Part shown: in pieces, positions 36,894 to 46,016 of the stretch
Position numbering within the stretch: the stretch's first letter is position 1
Layout: the number at the start of each line of letters is the position of its first letter
From: Desulfosporosinus hippei DSM 8344
GTDB lineage: Bacteria; Bacillota; Desulfitobacteriia; Desulfitobacteriales; Desulfitobacteriaceae
Direction of reading: 5' to 3'
Length of the DNA stretch: 64,000 nt
NCBI RefSeq assembly: GCF_900100785.1
Contig: NZ_FNCP01000021.1
Coordinates: 24,603-88,602 of the forward strand
Notes under the pieces: model-generated
Seen by the model: the letters and a program-made list of their open reading frames with translations, nothing else
Databases searched by the model: none
What the model was told of the DNA's origin: nothing
Translations under genes and position numbers: made by a program

Positions 36894-38246
36894 TTAAACC
36901 GCCTCGTGAACATCCGGCAACTCACTCGCTTTAGTCTCAGGAAGCTTTCTCTTCACTAGGACTTTTGTGATTCTAAAGCCTAAAACCTCCATAACTTCGA
37001 AAAGGAAACCGTCAAAATATATGACATCCCCCTTAACGGGCTTCCTGCCAATTCTAGAAAATACATATCCTCCAATGGTTGAAACAGTTTCTTCCTCTAA
37101 CTGAATGTCCAACATTTCCGAGACCTCTTCCATGAGAACCCGTCCATTGAGTACGTATTCGTTTTCGTCGATTTTTTCGATTGGCGGTTGTTCTAATTCA
37201 AATTCATCATAGATTTCGCCAACTAACTCTTCCAACATGTCTTCCAAGGTAACCAGTCCCGCTGATCCGCCAAATTCATCCACTACTACAGCCATATGCG
37301 TTCGTTGACTGCGCATCCTCTGGACAAGATGAGAAATCGGCATACCCTCCGGAACTGCCAGGATATCCCGCTTAATCTCAGCAATATCTTTTACACCGGT
37401 CTTTTCCCGCAAACAAATAATATCTCGCATATGCACTAACCCCAGGACATGATCTTTGTCGTCATCACATAAAGGGTACCTGGTATGCCCGTGTTCCTTA
37501 ACTATTTGAAGAATTTCTTCAAAAGTATCTTGAATAAAGATGCAAACCATATCCTGGCGAGGAATCATAACCTCACTGGCAATCCGATCCGAAAATTCAA
37601 AGACATTGTCCAGCAGCTTACCTTCTAATTTATCTAAATATCCATGCTTCTGACTAGCATCGACTAACATTCGAAGTTCTTCTTCACTATGGGACAAATC
37701 AGCCTCATTGGCAGGTTCAATTCCCCAAATGCGCAACACGATATTGGCGATGCTATTAAGGGTCCAAATTATTGGATAGAATAACCAATAAAAGAATTTC
37801 AAAAAGCCTGCACTTGCCAGGGCAATACTTTCTGCATTTTGAATCGCCAATGACTTAGGCACTAATTCTCCAAGCACAATGTGTAAAAAAGAGATAATTA
37901 TAAAGGATATTGCTATGGCTATGGAATGAGTGTAAATTACATTCCAGCTGGCCACATTGATAAACAAAGGCTCAATAAGAGTTGCAATTGCGGGTTCACC
38001 CAGCCAACCAAGACCTAACGATGCCAGGGTAATTCCCAATTGACAGGCTGAAAGATAAGCATCCAGTTGTGCAGTGACATCAAGTGCGCTTTTTGCTCGA
38101 CGTGAGCCGTTATCTGCAAGTTCTGCCAAACGGGTCTTGCGAACTTTGACCATGGCAAATTCGGCAGCTACGAAGACACCGTTTAATCCGACTAACAAAA
38201 AAGCAATTAAGACCTTTATGCCACTCCAGAGCAGACCGTCTATGAT
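36894..38246 (-). CDS. CorC/HlyC-family (CNNM plus CBS) membrane protein, copy 2
   Basis: This tandem paralogue of the preceding gene shares the order CNNM domain, CBS pair (IQDTFEEILQIVKEHGHTRY and THMAVVVDEFGGSAGLVT) and CorC/HlyC domain, with most residues identical. The 5' part has no ATG, GTG or TTG near its AAAGGAGG site; the first codon at normal spacing is ATC at 38246, giving 450 residues. A TTG at 38198 would cut into the first membrane helix and has no ribosome site. Two copies suggest recent duplication or distinct ion roles. Confidence 0.88.
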   Translation of the reverse strand: MIDGLLWSGIKVLIAFLLVGLNGVFVAAEFAMVKVRKTRLAELADNGSRRAKSALDVTAQLDAYLSACQLGITLASLGLGWLGEPAIATLIEPLFINVASWNVIYTHSIAIAISFIIISFLHIVLGELVPKSLAIQNAESIALASAGFLKFFYWLFYPIIWTLNSIANIVLRIWGIEPANEADLSHSEEELRMLVDASQKHGYLDKLEGKLLDNVFEFSDRIASEVMIPRQDMVCIFIQDTFEEILQIVKEHGHTRYPLCDDDKDHVLGLVHMRDIICLREKTGVKDIAEIKRDILAVPEGMPISHLVQRMRSQRTHMAVVVDEFGGSAGLVTLEDMLEELVGEIYDEFELEQPPIEKIDENEYVLNGRVLMEEVSEMLDIQLEEETVSTIGGYVFSRIGRKPVKGDVIYFDGFLFEVMEVLGFRITKVLVKRKLPETKASELPDVHEAV

Positions 38247-38360
38247 TTTTCTCCTCCTTTAATATCTAAAAACCTAATTATATCTATTTATTTATCTATA
38301 TATTTATCTATTACCGTTATTTGTACTTATGCTAAATAAGGGGAATACATTACCTATGGT

Positions 38361-38840
38361 TCATTTTACTGATTTTCCCCCGGTTTCTTTTTCTCTTAAG
38401 AAACTCAGAACGGTTTCATCCTCTTCAATACCGATGATATGCTTCATCATATACTCGTATCCTGAGATCGAAGTACTTACTTGGCTGTTAATTGAACCAG
38501 CCGGTTTATCCTCAGAAGTTGAACCCTCAGTTGTAAAAAATAACTCTTCTAAAGAAAACATTATCTCTGGTTCTGGTTCAGCTTCAGCCTCTTGCTCATC
38601 TATTTGGGGTTGCTCCTGCAAGGAATCCACATTCTCAAATTCAGGCACATCTAATGATAAGGTATGATGAGAATTATTAAAAGGCTCTTTCCACTCCTTT
38701 TGAACTAAAACTTGTTTTAAAATTTCCTTAATAAATGAGCTCCTCTTCTCCGGATCAATTTGTTGAATGGCCAGCCAAAGATCCTCCTCTGCAGATTTAT
38801 CAAAATACAGAGGGATAAATAAGGGTTGAAACGACATCAT
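38361..38840 (-). CDS. putative ParR-like adaptor of the actin-like protein
   Basis: The 159-residue protein has an N-terminal block that looks like a ribbon-helix-helix (FIPLYFDKSAEEDLWLAIQQ, then KRSSFIKEILKQVL) and a long acidic, low-complexity middle and tail. It overlaps the upstream ParM-like gene by four bases. The layout matches ParR proteins, which bind a centromere and cap ParM filaments through a disordered tail. The assignment rests on context and the weak N-terminal pattern. Confidence 0.6.
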   Translation of the reverse strand: MMSFQPLFIPLYFDKSAEEDLWLAIQQIDPEKRSSFIKEILKQVLVQKEWKEPFNNSHHTLSLDVPEFENVDSLQEQPQIDEQEAEAEPEPEIMFSLEELFFTTEGSTSEDKPAGSINSQVSTSISGYEYMMKHIIGIEEDETVLSFLREKETGGKSVK

Positions 38841-39946
38841 TCGGTTACGTCCGACTTCTTGGTAATATTATTGACCAAAGTGGCAGCCATAATCCGAAAG
38901 CCTGTAGCATTGCCAAATTGAGGATCTTCAATTAGATTTTTATTTTCCATTTGAATATATTCATAAACCATTTCCCCTACTTTTCCGGCAACAATTACAG
39001 TATGCAATTTACCGAGCATCGGTTTCAGAGCCTTTTTCACTTCGCGAGTAATATCCGTCCCCAACTGGGTCAGCATACTCTTCATAATTGGATTAAGATT
39101 GATGGTTCCATTATTCCAGGGATACAGACCACCATTAACCCTGAAAATTTTATCCAGCTCTTTATCATCCGTTTCAAGGGGATTAGCATGACTGCTGGTC
39201 ATTTCTTTAAGCTTTTCAGCGACACCAATATAAGCCCACTTTAACCCTTTTTCAATACTAAAGGAGTTGGGAGGATCGAGCATGACTCCATCATAGAAAG
39301 TAGCAATATCAGTGGTCCTAAATCCTGGGTCAATGACCACCACATACCCGCTAAACAACTTAGGACTAGTCGGTATCCCATAATCATTCAGAGTCTCCTT
39401 AATGAAAACACCATAGCTTTGGGGAAGTACACGAGAGCGCAAAATGTTCAGCTGACGGGTCATTCCTTCCAAGGGCCCGGAACGGAACTTGACTGAAAAA
39501 GATCCTTTTAACTCTGCTTCGTATTTGTCCTTGAGGGATGCATAATATTTAACTGGAACACCCGTTCCCAGGTAGACATTCGCTTTGGGACTCTTTTGAG
39601 CAAGGGCTAAAGCGACCACCAATAAGGCAGTAGCTTCTTCATCGGAGGATTTGTCCTCGTCCCAACAATAATGGGCTTCGTTAGGATTTAAGCTTTCCGC
39701 TAAACTCCCCATAAAATAATGCTTCTCTACACCCGTGGAGTTATTCTTAACAATCACGTCCAAGGATGCTATTTGAGTTTGTAAATCAGACCCCTTACCT
39801 ATTAAGGTATTACCTAGTGTTGAAAAAATTCGTTCATTGCCTTTACAAATGACAGCGGGAAATAATACCTTTGTTTCACCTGTATCTAGTTTAATCGCCC
39901 CAAATCCAGGATCCGCTCCAGCTACTAAGATATCGCTTTCAAACAC
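38837..39946 (-). CDS. ParM/StbA-family actin-like ATPase
   Basis: The 369-residue protein has actin-fold nucleotide motifs: phosphate loop 1 GADPGFGAIKL, phosphate loop 2 VVVIDPGFRTTDIATF and an adenosine-type loop TVIVAGKVGEMV. Proteins of this group form filaments that separate plasmid copies; chromosomal copies of unknown role occur in Desulfitobacterium-like bacteria. GTG 39946 follows AGGAGG at seven bases. The next gene overlaps and looks ParR-like. Confidence 0.85.
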   Translation of the reverse strand: MFESDILVAGADPGFGAIKLDTGETKVLFPAVICKGNERIFSTLGNTLIGKGSDLQTQIASLDVIVKNNSTGVEKHYFMGSLAESLNPNEAHYCWDEDKSSDEEATALLVVALALAQKSPKANVYLGTGVPVKYYASLKDKYEAELKGSFSVKFRSGPLEGMTRQLNILRSRVLPQSYGVFIKETLNDYGIPTSPKLFSGYVVVIDPGFRTTDIATFYDGVMLDPPNSFSIEKGLKWAYIGVAEKLKEMTSSHANPLETDDKELDKIFRVNGGLYPWNNGTINLNPIMKSMLTQLGTDITREVKKALKPMLGKLHTVIVAGKVGEMVYEYIQMENKNLIEDPQFGNATGFRIMAATLVNNITKKSDVTE

Positions 39947-39969
39947 ACCGGTTCCTCCTATTCGCCAAT

Positions 39970-39998
39970 AACAGTCTATTTTCTCTAAAACAGTCTAT
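39970..39998. repeat. direct repeat before the ParM-like gene
   Basis: AACAGTCTAT occurs at 39970-39979 and 39989-39998. Two short copies are not enough to call a centromere, but they are in the place where parC iterons often lie. Confidence 0.3.
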
Positions 39999-40144
39999 AA
40001 AAATTAAAAAAGTACGTGCTTACTAATACCTACCATTATATACGAAGGAAACACTCTTGTAAAAATCTGTGTCAAGGAATTCTCTAATATTTTCCTTGAG
40101 ATTCAAAAAAAGTTGTGCTATTCTAAAATAAATTAATATCCTAC

Positions 40145-40310
40145 ATTTTAGGTGCCCCTAAGGGAGAATAGGGAAGTTCGGTAAGTTATTACTATAACAA
40201 ATCCGACGCGGACCCACCACTGTATTCGATGAGCTTCGTTAGCCACTGGTTTTTCCGGGAAGGTTGACGAGCAAAGCAATGAATCGATAGCCAGGAGACC
40301 TGCCTAAAGA
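40145..40310 (+). ncRNA. cobalamin (B12) riboswitch
   Basis: The leader contains the conserved cobalamin aptamer blocks in order: AGGTGCCCCTAAGGGAGAAT, GACGCGGACCCACCACTG, the CCACTGG segment, and the B12 box AGCCAGGAGACCTGCCT at about 40289-40305. It is followed by an intrinsic terminator and the cobT-cobU-cobS genes, so cobalamin should reduce their transcription. Confidence 0.95.
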
Positions 40311-40360
40311 TGTTTATGTCTTTCCATTATTTTATGGGAAGCAGCGGTGATGACGGTAAA

Positions 40361-40400
40361 GTCCCGACTACAGTTTATTTGTGGTCGGGACTTTTCTATT
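40361..40400 (+). terminator. riboswitch-controlled terminator
   Basis: GTCCCGAC (40361-40368) pairs with GTCGGGAC (40384-40391), followed by TTTTC. Its position between aptamer and cobT fits transcriptional control. Confidence 0.85.
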
Positions 40401-40435
40401 TCAAAAAACATTATAAAATAGGGGGAGGAAATTAT

Positions 40436-41515
40436 ATGGAAAGCTTCACCGAAGAACAACTCTATACTCAATTACAAAAACTTATTTCGGACATCGAAGG
40501 TCTTGACCAAGAAGCAATGGATCAAATTCAAGGGCGTTTAGATTCTCTTACAAAGCCCCAAGGAAGTCTGGGCCAGTTAGAACATATTGCCAAGCAACTT
40601 GGTGGGATTCAACGGACCTCCAAGCCGAAAATTCACAAGAAAGCCGTGCTCACAATGGCAGGAGATCACGGTGTCGTTGAAGAAGGAGTAAGTGCCTTTC
40701 CCCAAGAAGTAACTCCTCAGATGGCCTATAACATCATGAATGGCGGCGCGGCCATCAATGTCCTAGCACGGCAAGCAAATGCCGAGGTCTTTTTAACAGA
40801 TGTGGGTATTGCCTTCCCTATAGAGGGACAACTTATTCATAAACGCGTAGCCAATGGTACAAAAAACATGACTAAAGGTCCGGCAATGTCCCGTCATGAA
40901 GCTTTGCAGGCTCTCCTGGCCGGTGCCTCAGTGGCAGAGGAAAAGATCCGTGTAGGCTACAACCTCTTTGCCACCGGTGAACTGGGAATTGGCAATACTA
41001 CCCCCAGTTCTGCCATTGTCGCATTATTAACTAATTCTCCGATCGAAGAAGTTGTCGGACGTGGGACAGGCATTGACGATGCTGGAATCATAAGAAAACG
41101 CCTGGCTATTGAAAAGGCCATTGAAGTCAATCAGCCGGACACCTCAGATGCCCTAGATGTTCTTAGCAAAGTCGGAGGCTTAGAAATCGCCGCAATTGTC
41201 GGTTCCATCCTGCAAGCTGCTGCCAGCCATGTTCCCATTGTCATTGATGGCTTTATCTCCACTGCCGGGGCACTCATTGCGGCCAAACTTGCTCCAAAAT
41301 CCATTGCTTATATGATCCCTTCTCACGGTTCAATGGAAATAGGCCACCGTAAAGCTTTGGCCGGTCTGGGCCTCGATCCTGTGCTTAACCTTAATATGAG
41401 GCTTGGCGAAGGAACAGGTGCGGCCTTGACCTTTTATTTCGTAGAAGCAGCTCTTCGTATCATTGAGGAAATGGCTACCTTCGCCGATGCGGGAGTTAGC
41501 GAAAAATCCAGCTAA
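40436..41515 (+). CDS. cobT: nicotinate-nucleotide--dimethylbenzimidazole phosphoribosyltransferase
   Basis: CobT makes alpha-ribazole phosphate for the lower ligand of cobalamin. The 359-residue sequence contains LTKPQGSLGQLE, MAGDHGVVEEGVSAFPQEVT, GELGIGNTTPSSAI and the C-terminal GEGTGAAL, all typical. I start at ATG 40436 with GGGGGAGG; the frame is open upstream to 40310, but that part is riboswitch and terminator. It heads the cobT-cobU-cobS operon. Confidence 0.97.
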   Translation: MESFTEEQLYTQLQKLISDIEGLDQEAMDQIQGRLDSLTKPQGSLGQLEHIAKQLGGIQRTSKPKIHKKAVLTMAGDHGVVEEGVSAFPQEVTPQMAYNIMNGGAAINVLARQANAEVFLTDVGIAFPIEGQLIHKRVANGTKNMTKGPAMSRHEALQALLAGASVAEEKIRVGYNLFATGELGIGNTTPSSAIVALLTNSPIEEVVGRGTGIDDAGIIRKRLAIEKAIEVNQPDTSDALDVLSKVGGLEIAAIVGSILQAAASHVPIVIDGFISTAGALIAAKLAPKSIAYMIPSHGSMEIGHRKALAGLGLDPVLNLNMRLGEGTGAALTFYFVEAALRIIEEMATFADAGVSEKSS

Positions 41516-41542
41516 TATTAACTACGGGGAGTCGATAAACCT

Positions 41543-42184
41543 ATGTCTCAGTTTACACTCATCACAGGTGGTGCTCGGAGCGGCAAGAGTTCTTTTGCAG
41601 AACTTCTTGCAGCTCAGGACAATCGTCCGGTTATATACATTGCTACAGCCCAAATCTGGGACGGGGAAATGGCTATTCGAGTTAAAAAACACCAACAGCA
41701 GCGTCCCTCCTCTTGGCGGCTCATCGAAGAACCCTTGGAAATAGGGCAAACCTTAACTCAACTTAAAGATGAGGAGGGAGTCATCCTCCTTGATTGTGTC
41801 ACTCTTTGGCTTACAAATATGCTCCTAGCCGGACAAGCTGAACACTCAAGTCAGGAAGCAAATGGATCAGCCTCAACTCCCGATTCCCCAGACCAATCCC
41901 ATCTTTATAACCATGTAGAGCCGAAAGTTTTGGCTGCGGTTAAAGAAGTTGCCGGTCTGGCTCAAGAGATTAAACCGAAGGTCATCTTTGTCAGCAACGA
42001 AGTAGGACAAGGAATAGTCCCCGAAAATCCCTTAGCTCGGGCCTACAGGGATTTAGCCGGACGAAGCAATCAGCTATTGGCCAGAAGTGCTGACCATGTG
42101 TATATGGTTATTGCCGGTTTACCTATGGATTTGAAAACCTCCGGCGAGAAGCTGCTTGCTTCTCTGCACAAGGGGCGATTATAA
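41543..42184 (+). CDS. cobU: adenosylcobinamide kinase/guanylyltransferase
   Basis: CobU phosphorylates adenosylcobinamide and then adds GMP. The 213-residue protein has the P-loop GGARSGKSSFAE near the start and the family signature NEVGQGIVPENPLARAYRDL. It lies 27 bases after cobT and abuts cobS with no gap. An insert of about 20 residues rich in Ser and Gln (residues about 100-122) is absent from most homologues. Confidence 0.96.
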   Translation: MSQFTLITGGARSGKSSFAELLAAQDNRPVIYIATAQIWDGEMAIRVKKHQQQRPSSWRLIEEPLEIGQTLTQLKDEEGVILLDCVTLWLTNMLLAGQAEHSSQEANGSASTPDSPDQSHLYNHVEPKVLAAVKEVAGLAQEIKPKVIFVSNEVGQGIVPENPLARAYRDLAGRSNQLLARSADHVYMVIAGLPMDLKTSGEKLLASLHKGRL

Positions 42185-42919
42185 ATGCGCGGGCTTCTAA
42201 TTGCTCTGACTTTTTTCACTCGCATCCCTTTACCTGTTCCCCAAGACATCACAACAGAGGAATTTACACGCAGCTATCGCTTCTATCCCCTGGTGGGGTT
42301 GATCATTGGTCTGCTCCTCTGGCTGTTGGCCAAAGCCCTTATTCCATATTTTCCACCCTTGGTTATAGGGGCTATCTTGTTAGGTGCTGAGTTAATGCTC
42401 ACCGGAGGAATCCACTTGGATGGTTTCATGGACAGCATGGATGGCTTATTATCCGCTCGAAGCCCCGAGAGGATTTTAGAAATCATGAAGGATAGCCGAG
42501 TTGGCGCTCATGCCTCTATGGCTTTGGTGGGCTTGCTGCTCTTAAAGTTCAGCTTACTGGCCAGCCTGACTCCCTCAATGTTAAGTATTTTGATTGTTAT
42601 GCCCATGCTGGCGCGCTGGGTTTTTCAGATAGGAGTTATTGCCTTTCCTTATGCTCGCTCTCAGGGACTAGGCAAAGGATTTCACGAAGCTTCCCAGTGG
42701 GTTACTTTCCTGCTTGGCGGGGCAGTCATATTGGTTATATCCTTTTACCTTCTTGGTTTAGCCGGCCCGGTTGCCTTTGGGGTATCGGCCATAATAATCA
42801 CTCTAATGTCTTCGAGAATTTCTGCTCTCTTAGGGGGATTAACCGGGGATCTCTATGGAGCCTTTATTGAACTCTCTGAGGTTATCTGCTTGTTAGTGGC
42901 TTTCCCTTTCCTTAGGTGA
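42185..42919 (+). CDS. cobS: cobalamin synthase (adenosylcobinamide-GDP ribazoletransferase)
   Basis: CobS joins adenosylcobinamide-GDP with alpha-ribazole in the membrane, the last assembly step. The 244-residue protein has about six membrane helices, and the acidic metal-binding motif GGIHLDGFMDSMDGL occurs near residue 78, followed by a DSRVGAHA segment. It starts at the base after the cobU stop. A terminator follows at 42998. Confidence 0.96.
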   Translation: MRGLLIALTFFTRIPLPVPQDITTEEFTRSYRFYPLVGLIIGLLLWLLAKALIPYFPPLVIGAILLGAELMLTGGIHLDGFMDSMDGLLSARSPERILEIMKDSRVGAHASMALVGLLLLKFSLLASLTPSMLSILIVMPMLARWVFQIGVIAFPYARSQGLGKGFHEASQWVTFLLGGAVILVISFYLLGLAGPVAFGVSAIIITLMSSRISALLGGLTGDLYGAFIELSEVICLLVAFPFLR

Positions 42920-42997
42920 TTCTTTAAGGACAAGGATCTAATAAATCCCTTTACAGTTACTAAAGCAATTAGAAGGCCTACAGAAACCGGATATAGA

Positions 42998-43044
42998 AGC
43001 GTTAAGGTTTAGGGACTTTGTCCCCTAATCTTACGCTTTTTTTA
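42998..43044 (+). terminator. intrinsic terminator of the cobTUS operon
   Basis: AGCGTTAAGGTTTAGGG pairs imperfectly with CCCCTAATCTTACGCT and is followed by seven T. Confidence 0.85.
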
Positions 43045-43165
43045 TTTTCATAATTAGCTCCCTATCCCAAAGCCATAAATAAGTTTGAATATAATGGTTA
43101 ATATTAACTAAAGGGCTTAGGCAACTAAGAAAGTAAGAACTACTTTCTGACTAATATAGAAAGGG

Positions 43166-44800
43166 ATGGGGGTAATGCTTAGTTATATACTTAGCAAGCT
43201 GAAATTTTTGAAGCTGCTTGGCCAAAACTATAAATTGAGCCAAAGTAATTCTACAGCTTCTAAAGACGAAAAAAACACAACCAGTCACCTTTCTGTAAGT
43301 CTTAAAAACAACCTGGATCTTTTCAAAGAAACTATAGGCAATAATTATGATGTTGTGATTAGAGAGTTTACGATTAATATGCAAAAGCAAGTCGATGCAG
43401 TACTTATATATTTTGCAGGAATGACAGATCCAAAAATAGTTAACGAGAGCATTCTAAAGCCCTTAATGTTTGAATCACAGCTGGAGAAGAACACTCTTGC
43501 CTCAAAACTTGATATTATCGAAATCATCAGAACCACCATGCTTTCAGTGGGAGAAGTGAATAAAAGAAACACAATCAACGATATCGTTGATAGTTGCATG
43601 GCAGGTAACAGTATTTTATTAGTTGATGGTTGTCCTGAGGCCCTATTAATCATGACAGCCGACTGGAAGTCGCGCAGTGTTGACGAGCCAAAAACTGAAT
43701 CTGTCGTTCGTGGATCCCGGGAGGGTTTTGTTGAAAATCTCTTGACGAACACTACCTTATTAAGGCGCAAAATAAAAAACCCTGATCTAGTCTTAGAATC
43801 AATGAAGATAGGTCAAAGAACAAGGACAAATGTTTGTATTGCTTATATAAAAGGCATCGTAAACCCCTCACTCATCGACGAAATCAAGCGCAGACTTAAC
43901 AATATTCAAACCGATTCGATCCTAGAGTCGGGTTATATTGAGCAATTCATTGAAGACGCTCCTTTCTCAATATTTGCTACCGTGGGTAACACTGAAAAAC
44001 CCGACTCTGTAGCGGCCAAAATCCTGGAAGGGCGAGCTGCAATTTTTGTAGATGGTACTCCCTTTGTGCTTACTGTTCCATTGCTTTTAGTGGAAAACTT
44101 TCAAACCTCTGAAGATTATTATTCCAGGCCGTATTTCGTCAGCTTTATCCGCTTAATCAGGTATATGGCTTATCTGATTAGTATTTTAGCTCCGGCTACT
44201 TATGTTGCTTTAACAACCTTTCACCAAGAGTTAATTCCAACCCCACTGCTATTTAGTATGGCCTCGGCTCAGGAAGGCGTTCCTTTTCCGGCAATAGCTG
44301 AGGCCGTAGGTATGGGCATTATATTTGAAATTCTTAGAGAAGCAGGGGTTAGATTGCCTCGGCCTGTGGGGCAAGCAGTAAGTATTGTCGGAGCTCTGGT
44401 CATTGGCCAGTCTGCAGTGACAGCAGGCTTAATTGGAGCACCCATGGTTATTGTCGTAGCCTTAACTGCAGTAGCTAGTTTTGTTGTGCCGGCTCAAACA
44501 GACTCCGGGGGAGTATTGCGGATAGTCTTTGTCAGCCTGGCGGGGTTTGCCGGAGGTTTTGGTATTATGATCGGTCTCATCGGACTCTTCATTCATCTGA
44601 CTTCCTTGAGATCCTTTGGAACTCCCTATCTTTCCCCGATAGCTCCCCTTAGTGTTGCCGATTTAAAAGATGCCTTTATCAGGGCACCCTTATGGACAAT
44701 GATAACTCGTCCCAGCTTTATCGGCAGTCAGGATCCCAAGCGCAAGGATTTTCGTCTAAAACCCAGTCCTCCCTCCGAAAAAGAAAGTCAATCTGAATAA
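43166..44800 (+). CDS. GerA-family spore germination receptor subunit A
   Basis: This is the A subunit of a nutrient germinant receptor in the inner spore membrane. The 544-residue protein has a soluble N-terminal half (VRGSREGFVENLLTN is typical), then about five membrane helices with VGMGIIFEILREAGVRLPRP and IGQSAVTAGLIG, and a Pro-rich basic tail. The ATG at 43166 abuts GGG, and an ATG at 43175 is an alternative start. It begins the operon A-C-B plus a small fourth gene. Confidence 0.95.
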   Translation: MGVMLSYILSKLKFLKLLGQNYKLSQSNSTASKDEKNTTSHLSVSLKNNLDLFKETIGNNYDVVIREFTINMQKQVDAVLIYFAGMTDPKIVNESILKPLMFESQLEKNTLASKLDIIEIIRTTMLSVGEVNKRNTINDIVDSCMAGNSILLVDGCPEALLIMTADWKSRSVDEPKTESVVRGSREGFVENLLTNTTLLRRKIKNPDLVLESMKIGQRTRTNVCIAYIKGIVNPSLIDEIKRRLNNIQTDSILESGYIEQFIEDAPFSIFATVGNTEKPDSVAAKILEGRAAIFVDGTPFVLTVPLLLVENFQTSEDYYSRPYFVSFIRLIRYMAYLISILAPATYVALTTFHQELIPTPLLFSMASAQEGVPFPAIAEAVGMGIIFEILREAGVRLPRPVGQAVSIVGALVIGQSAVTAGLIGAPMVIVVALTAVASFVVPAQTDSGGVLRIVFVSLAGFAGGFGIMIGLIGLFIHLTSLRSFGTPYLSPIAPLSVADLKDAFIRAPLWTMITRPSFIGSQDPKRKDFRLKPSPPSEKESQSE

Positions 44801-44819
44801 TAATAATTTAGGAGTATTG

Positions 44820-46007
44820 ATGAAAAGTGTAAAGAAAGCAGCAGCCCTACTGACAACAATCTTAATTCTTTCTTTAGGTACTAGCGGTTGTTGGAATCGT
44901 CGTGAATTGCCAAGTTTAGGAATTGTCATGGGGGTTGGTATGGATAAGAATGTGGATTCCGGCAAATTGGAGGTCACTGCCCAATTGATCAAAACTTCCG
45001 AGCTTAACTCAGGTAGTTCTGAGGCAGATAGTTCAGGCGGTGGCGGAGGTTCTAGTGCTTATTGGAATCTCCAAAACACCGGGGAAAGTATGTTTGCAAC
45101 AGTTCGAGGTTTTACCCATAAATCAAGCCGTAAATTATATTGGCCTCATAATCAGGTTATAATCTTTGGTCATTCTCTAGCTGAAGAGGGAGTCCTAGAA
45201 TACCTGGATTTCTTTGTTCGAGATCAGGAAACTCGTCTGGAGGTGTATATGCTCGTCGCCGATGACAACGCCAGTGATATCTTGGATTTCCAACTAAAGC
45301 TGGAGAAAATCCCTTCCGTCGGCATCTCCGAATTAATGGAATCCCAGTCCGCAAACTCTCAAACATGTGTCACTCAACTAAACGAGTTTGTCACCCGTTT
45401 AATGAGCCCCACAACAGCTCCTGTCGCACCGATTATAAAAATAGAAGGGAAAGGGGCTAACAGCGAGTTGTCTGTAGAAGGTACTGCTGTCTTTAAAAAG
45501 GACAAATTGATTGGTCAACTTACCAAAGAGGAGACACGAGGACTGTTATGGACAATTGATAAGGTAAAGAGTGGAATCATTGATGTCAAGTGTCCAGACT
45601 GCTCAGGAACAGTGAGTTTAGAAATCACCCGCTCCAAAGGCAAAATCACCTCTCAAATAGAAGACGGTAAGCCCTCAATCACCATTGAAATCGAAGAAGA
45701 AGGAAATATTGGCGATCAATCTTGCGATGCTAACTTAGTGGCCCCTGATGCAATTGAAAAGTTAAAGAAGCAAGTAGAAAAAGCTATCTTAGAGGAAGTA
45801 GAATCAGCTTTGAAAAAATCCCAAAAACTAAAGGCTGATATCTTCGGATTTGGAGAGGTATTTCACCAGAGGCACCTAAAGGAATGGACGAAGATGAAAG
45901 ATGATTGGGATGAAATCTTCTCCAATCTTGAAGTAGAAATTATCGTCGAAGCCAAAATACGCAGATCCGGAATGATCGGGCGACCGGCAACACCAGCAAA
46001 GGAGTAA
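44820..46007 (+). CDS. Ger(x)C-family spore germination lipoprotein
   Basis: This C subunit of the germinant receptor is a lipoprotein on the outer face of the inner spore membrane. The 395-residue sequence has the signal ILSLGTSGC, followed by the family hallmark CWNRRELPSLGIVMGVGMDK. A Ser/Gly-rich insert (SGSSEADSSGGGGGSSAYW) lies near residue 63. ATG 44820 lies five bases after GGAG; the TTG directly before it is less likely. It lies 19 bases after the A gene. Confidence 0.95.
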   Translation: MKSVKKAAALLTTILILSLGTSGCWNRRELPSLGIVMGVGMDKNVDSGKLEVTAQLIKTSELNSGSSEADSSGGGGGSSAYWNLQNTGESMFATVRGFTHKSSRKLYWPHNQVIIFGHSLAEEGVLEYLDFFVRDQETRLEVYMLVADDNASDILDFQLKLEKIPSVGISELMESQSANSQTCVTQLNEFVTRLMSPTTAPVAPIIKIEGKGANSELSVEGTAVFKKDKLIGQLTKEETRGLLWTIDKVKSGIIDVKCPDCSGTVSLEITRSKGKITSQIEDGKPSITIEIEEEGNIGDQSCDANLVAPDAIEKLKKQVEKAILEEVESALKKSQKLKADIFGFGEVFHQRHLKEWTKMKDDWDEIFSNLEVEIIVEAKIRRSGMIGRPATPAKE

Positions 46008-46016
46008 AAACTTTTA

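Noticed and set aside
40310..40435. N-terminal extension of cobT in the open frame
   Set aside because: The region is the 3' edge of the riboswitch plus its terminator. A good ribosome site precedes ATG 40436.
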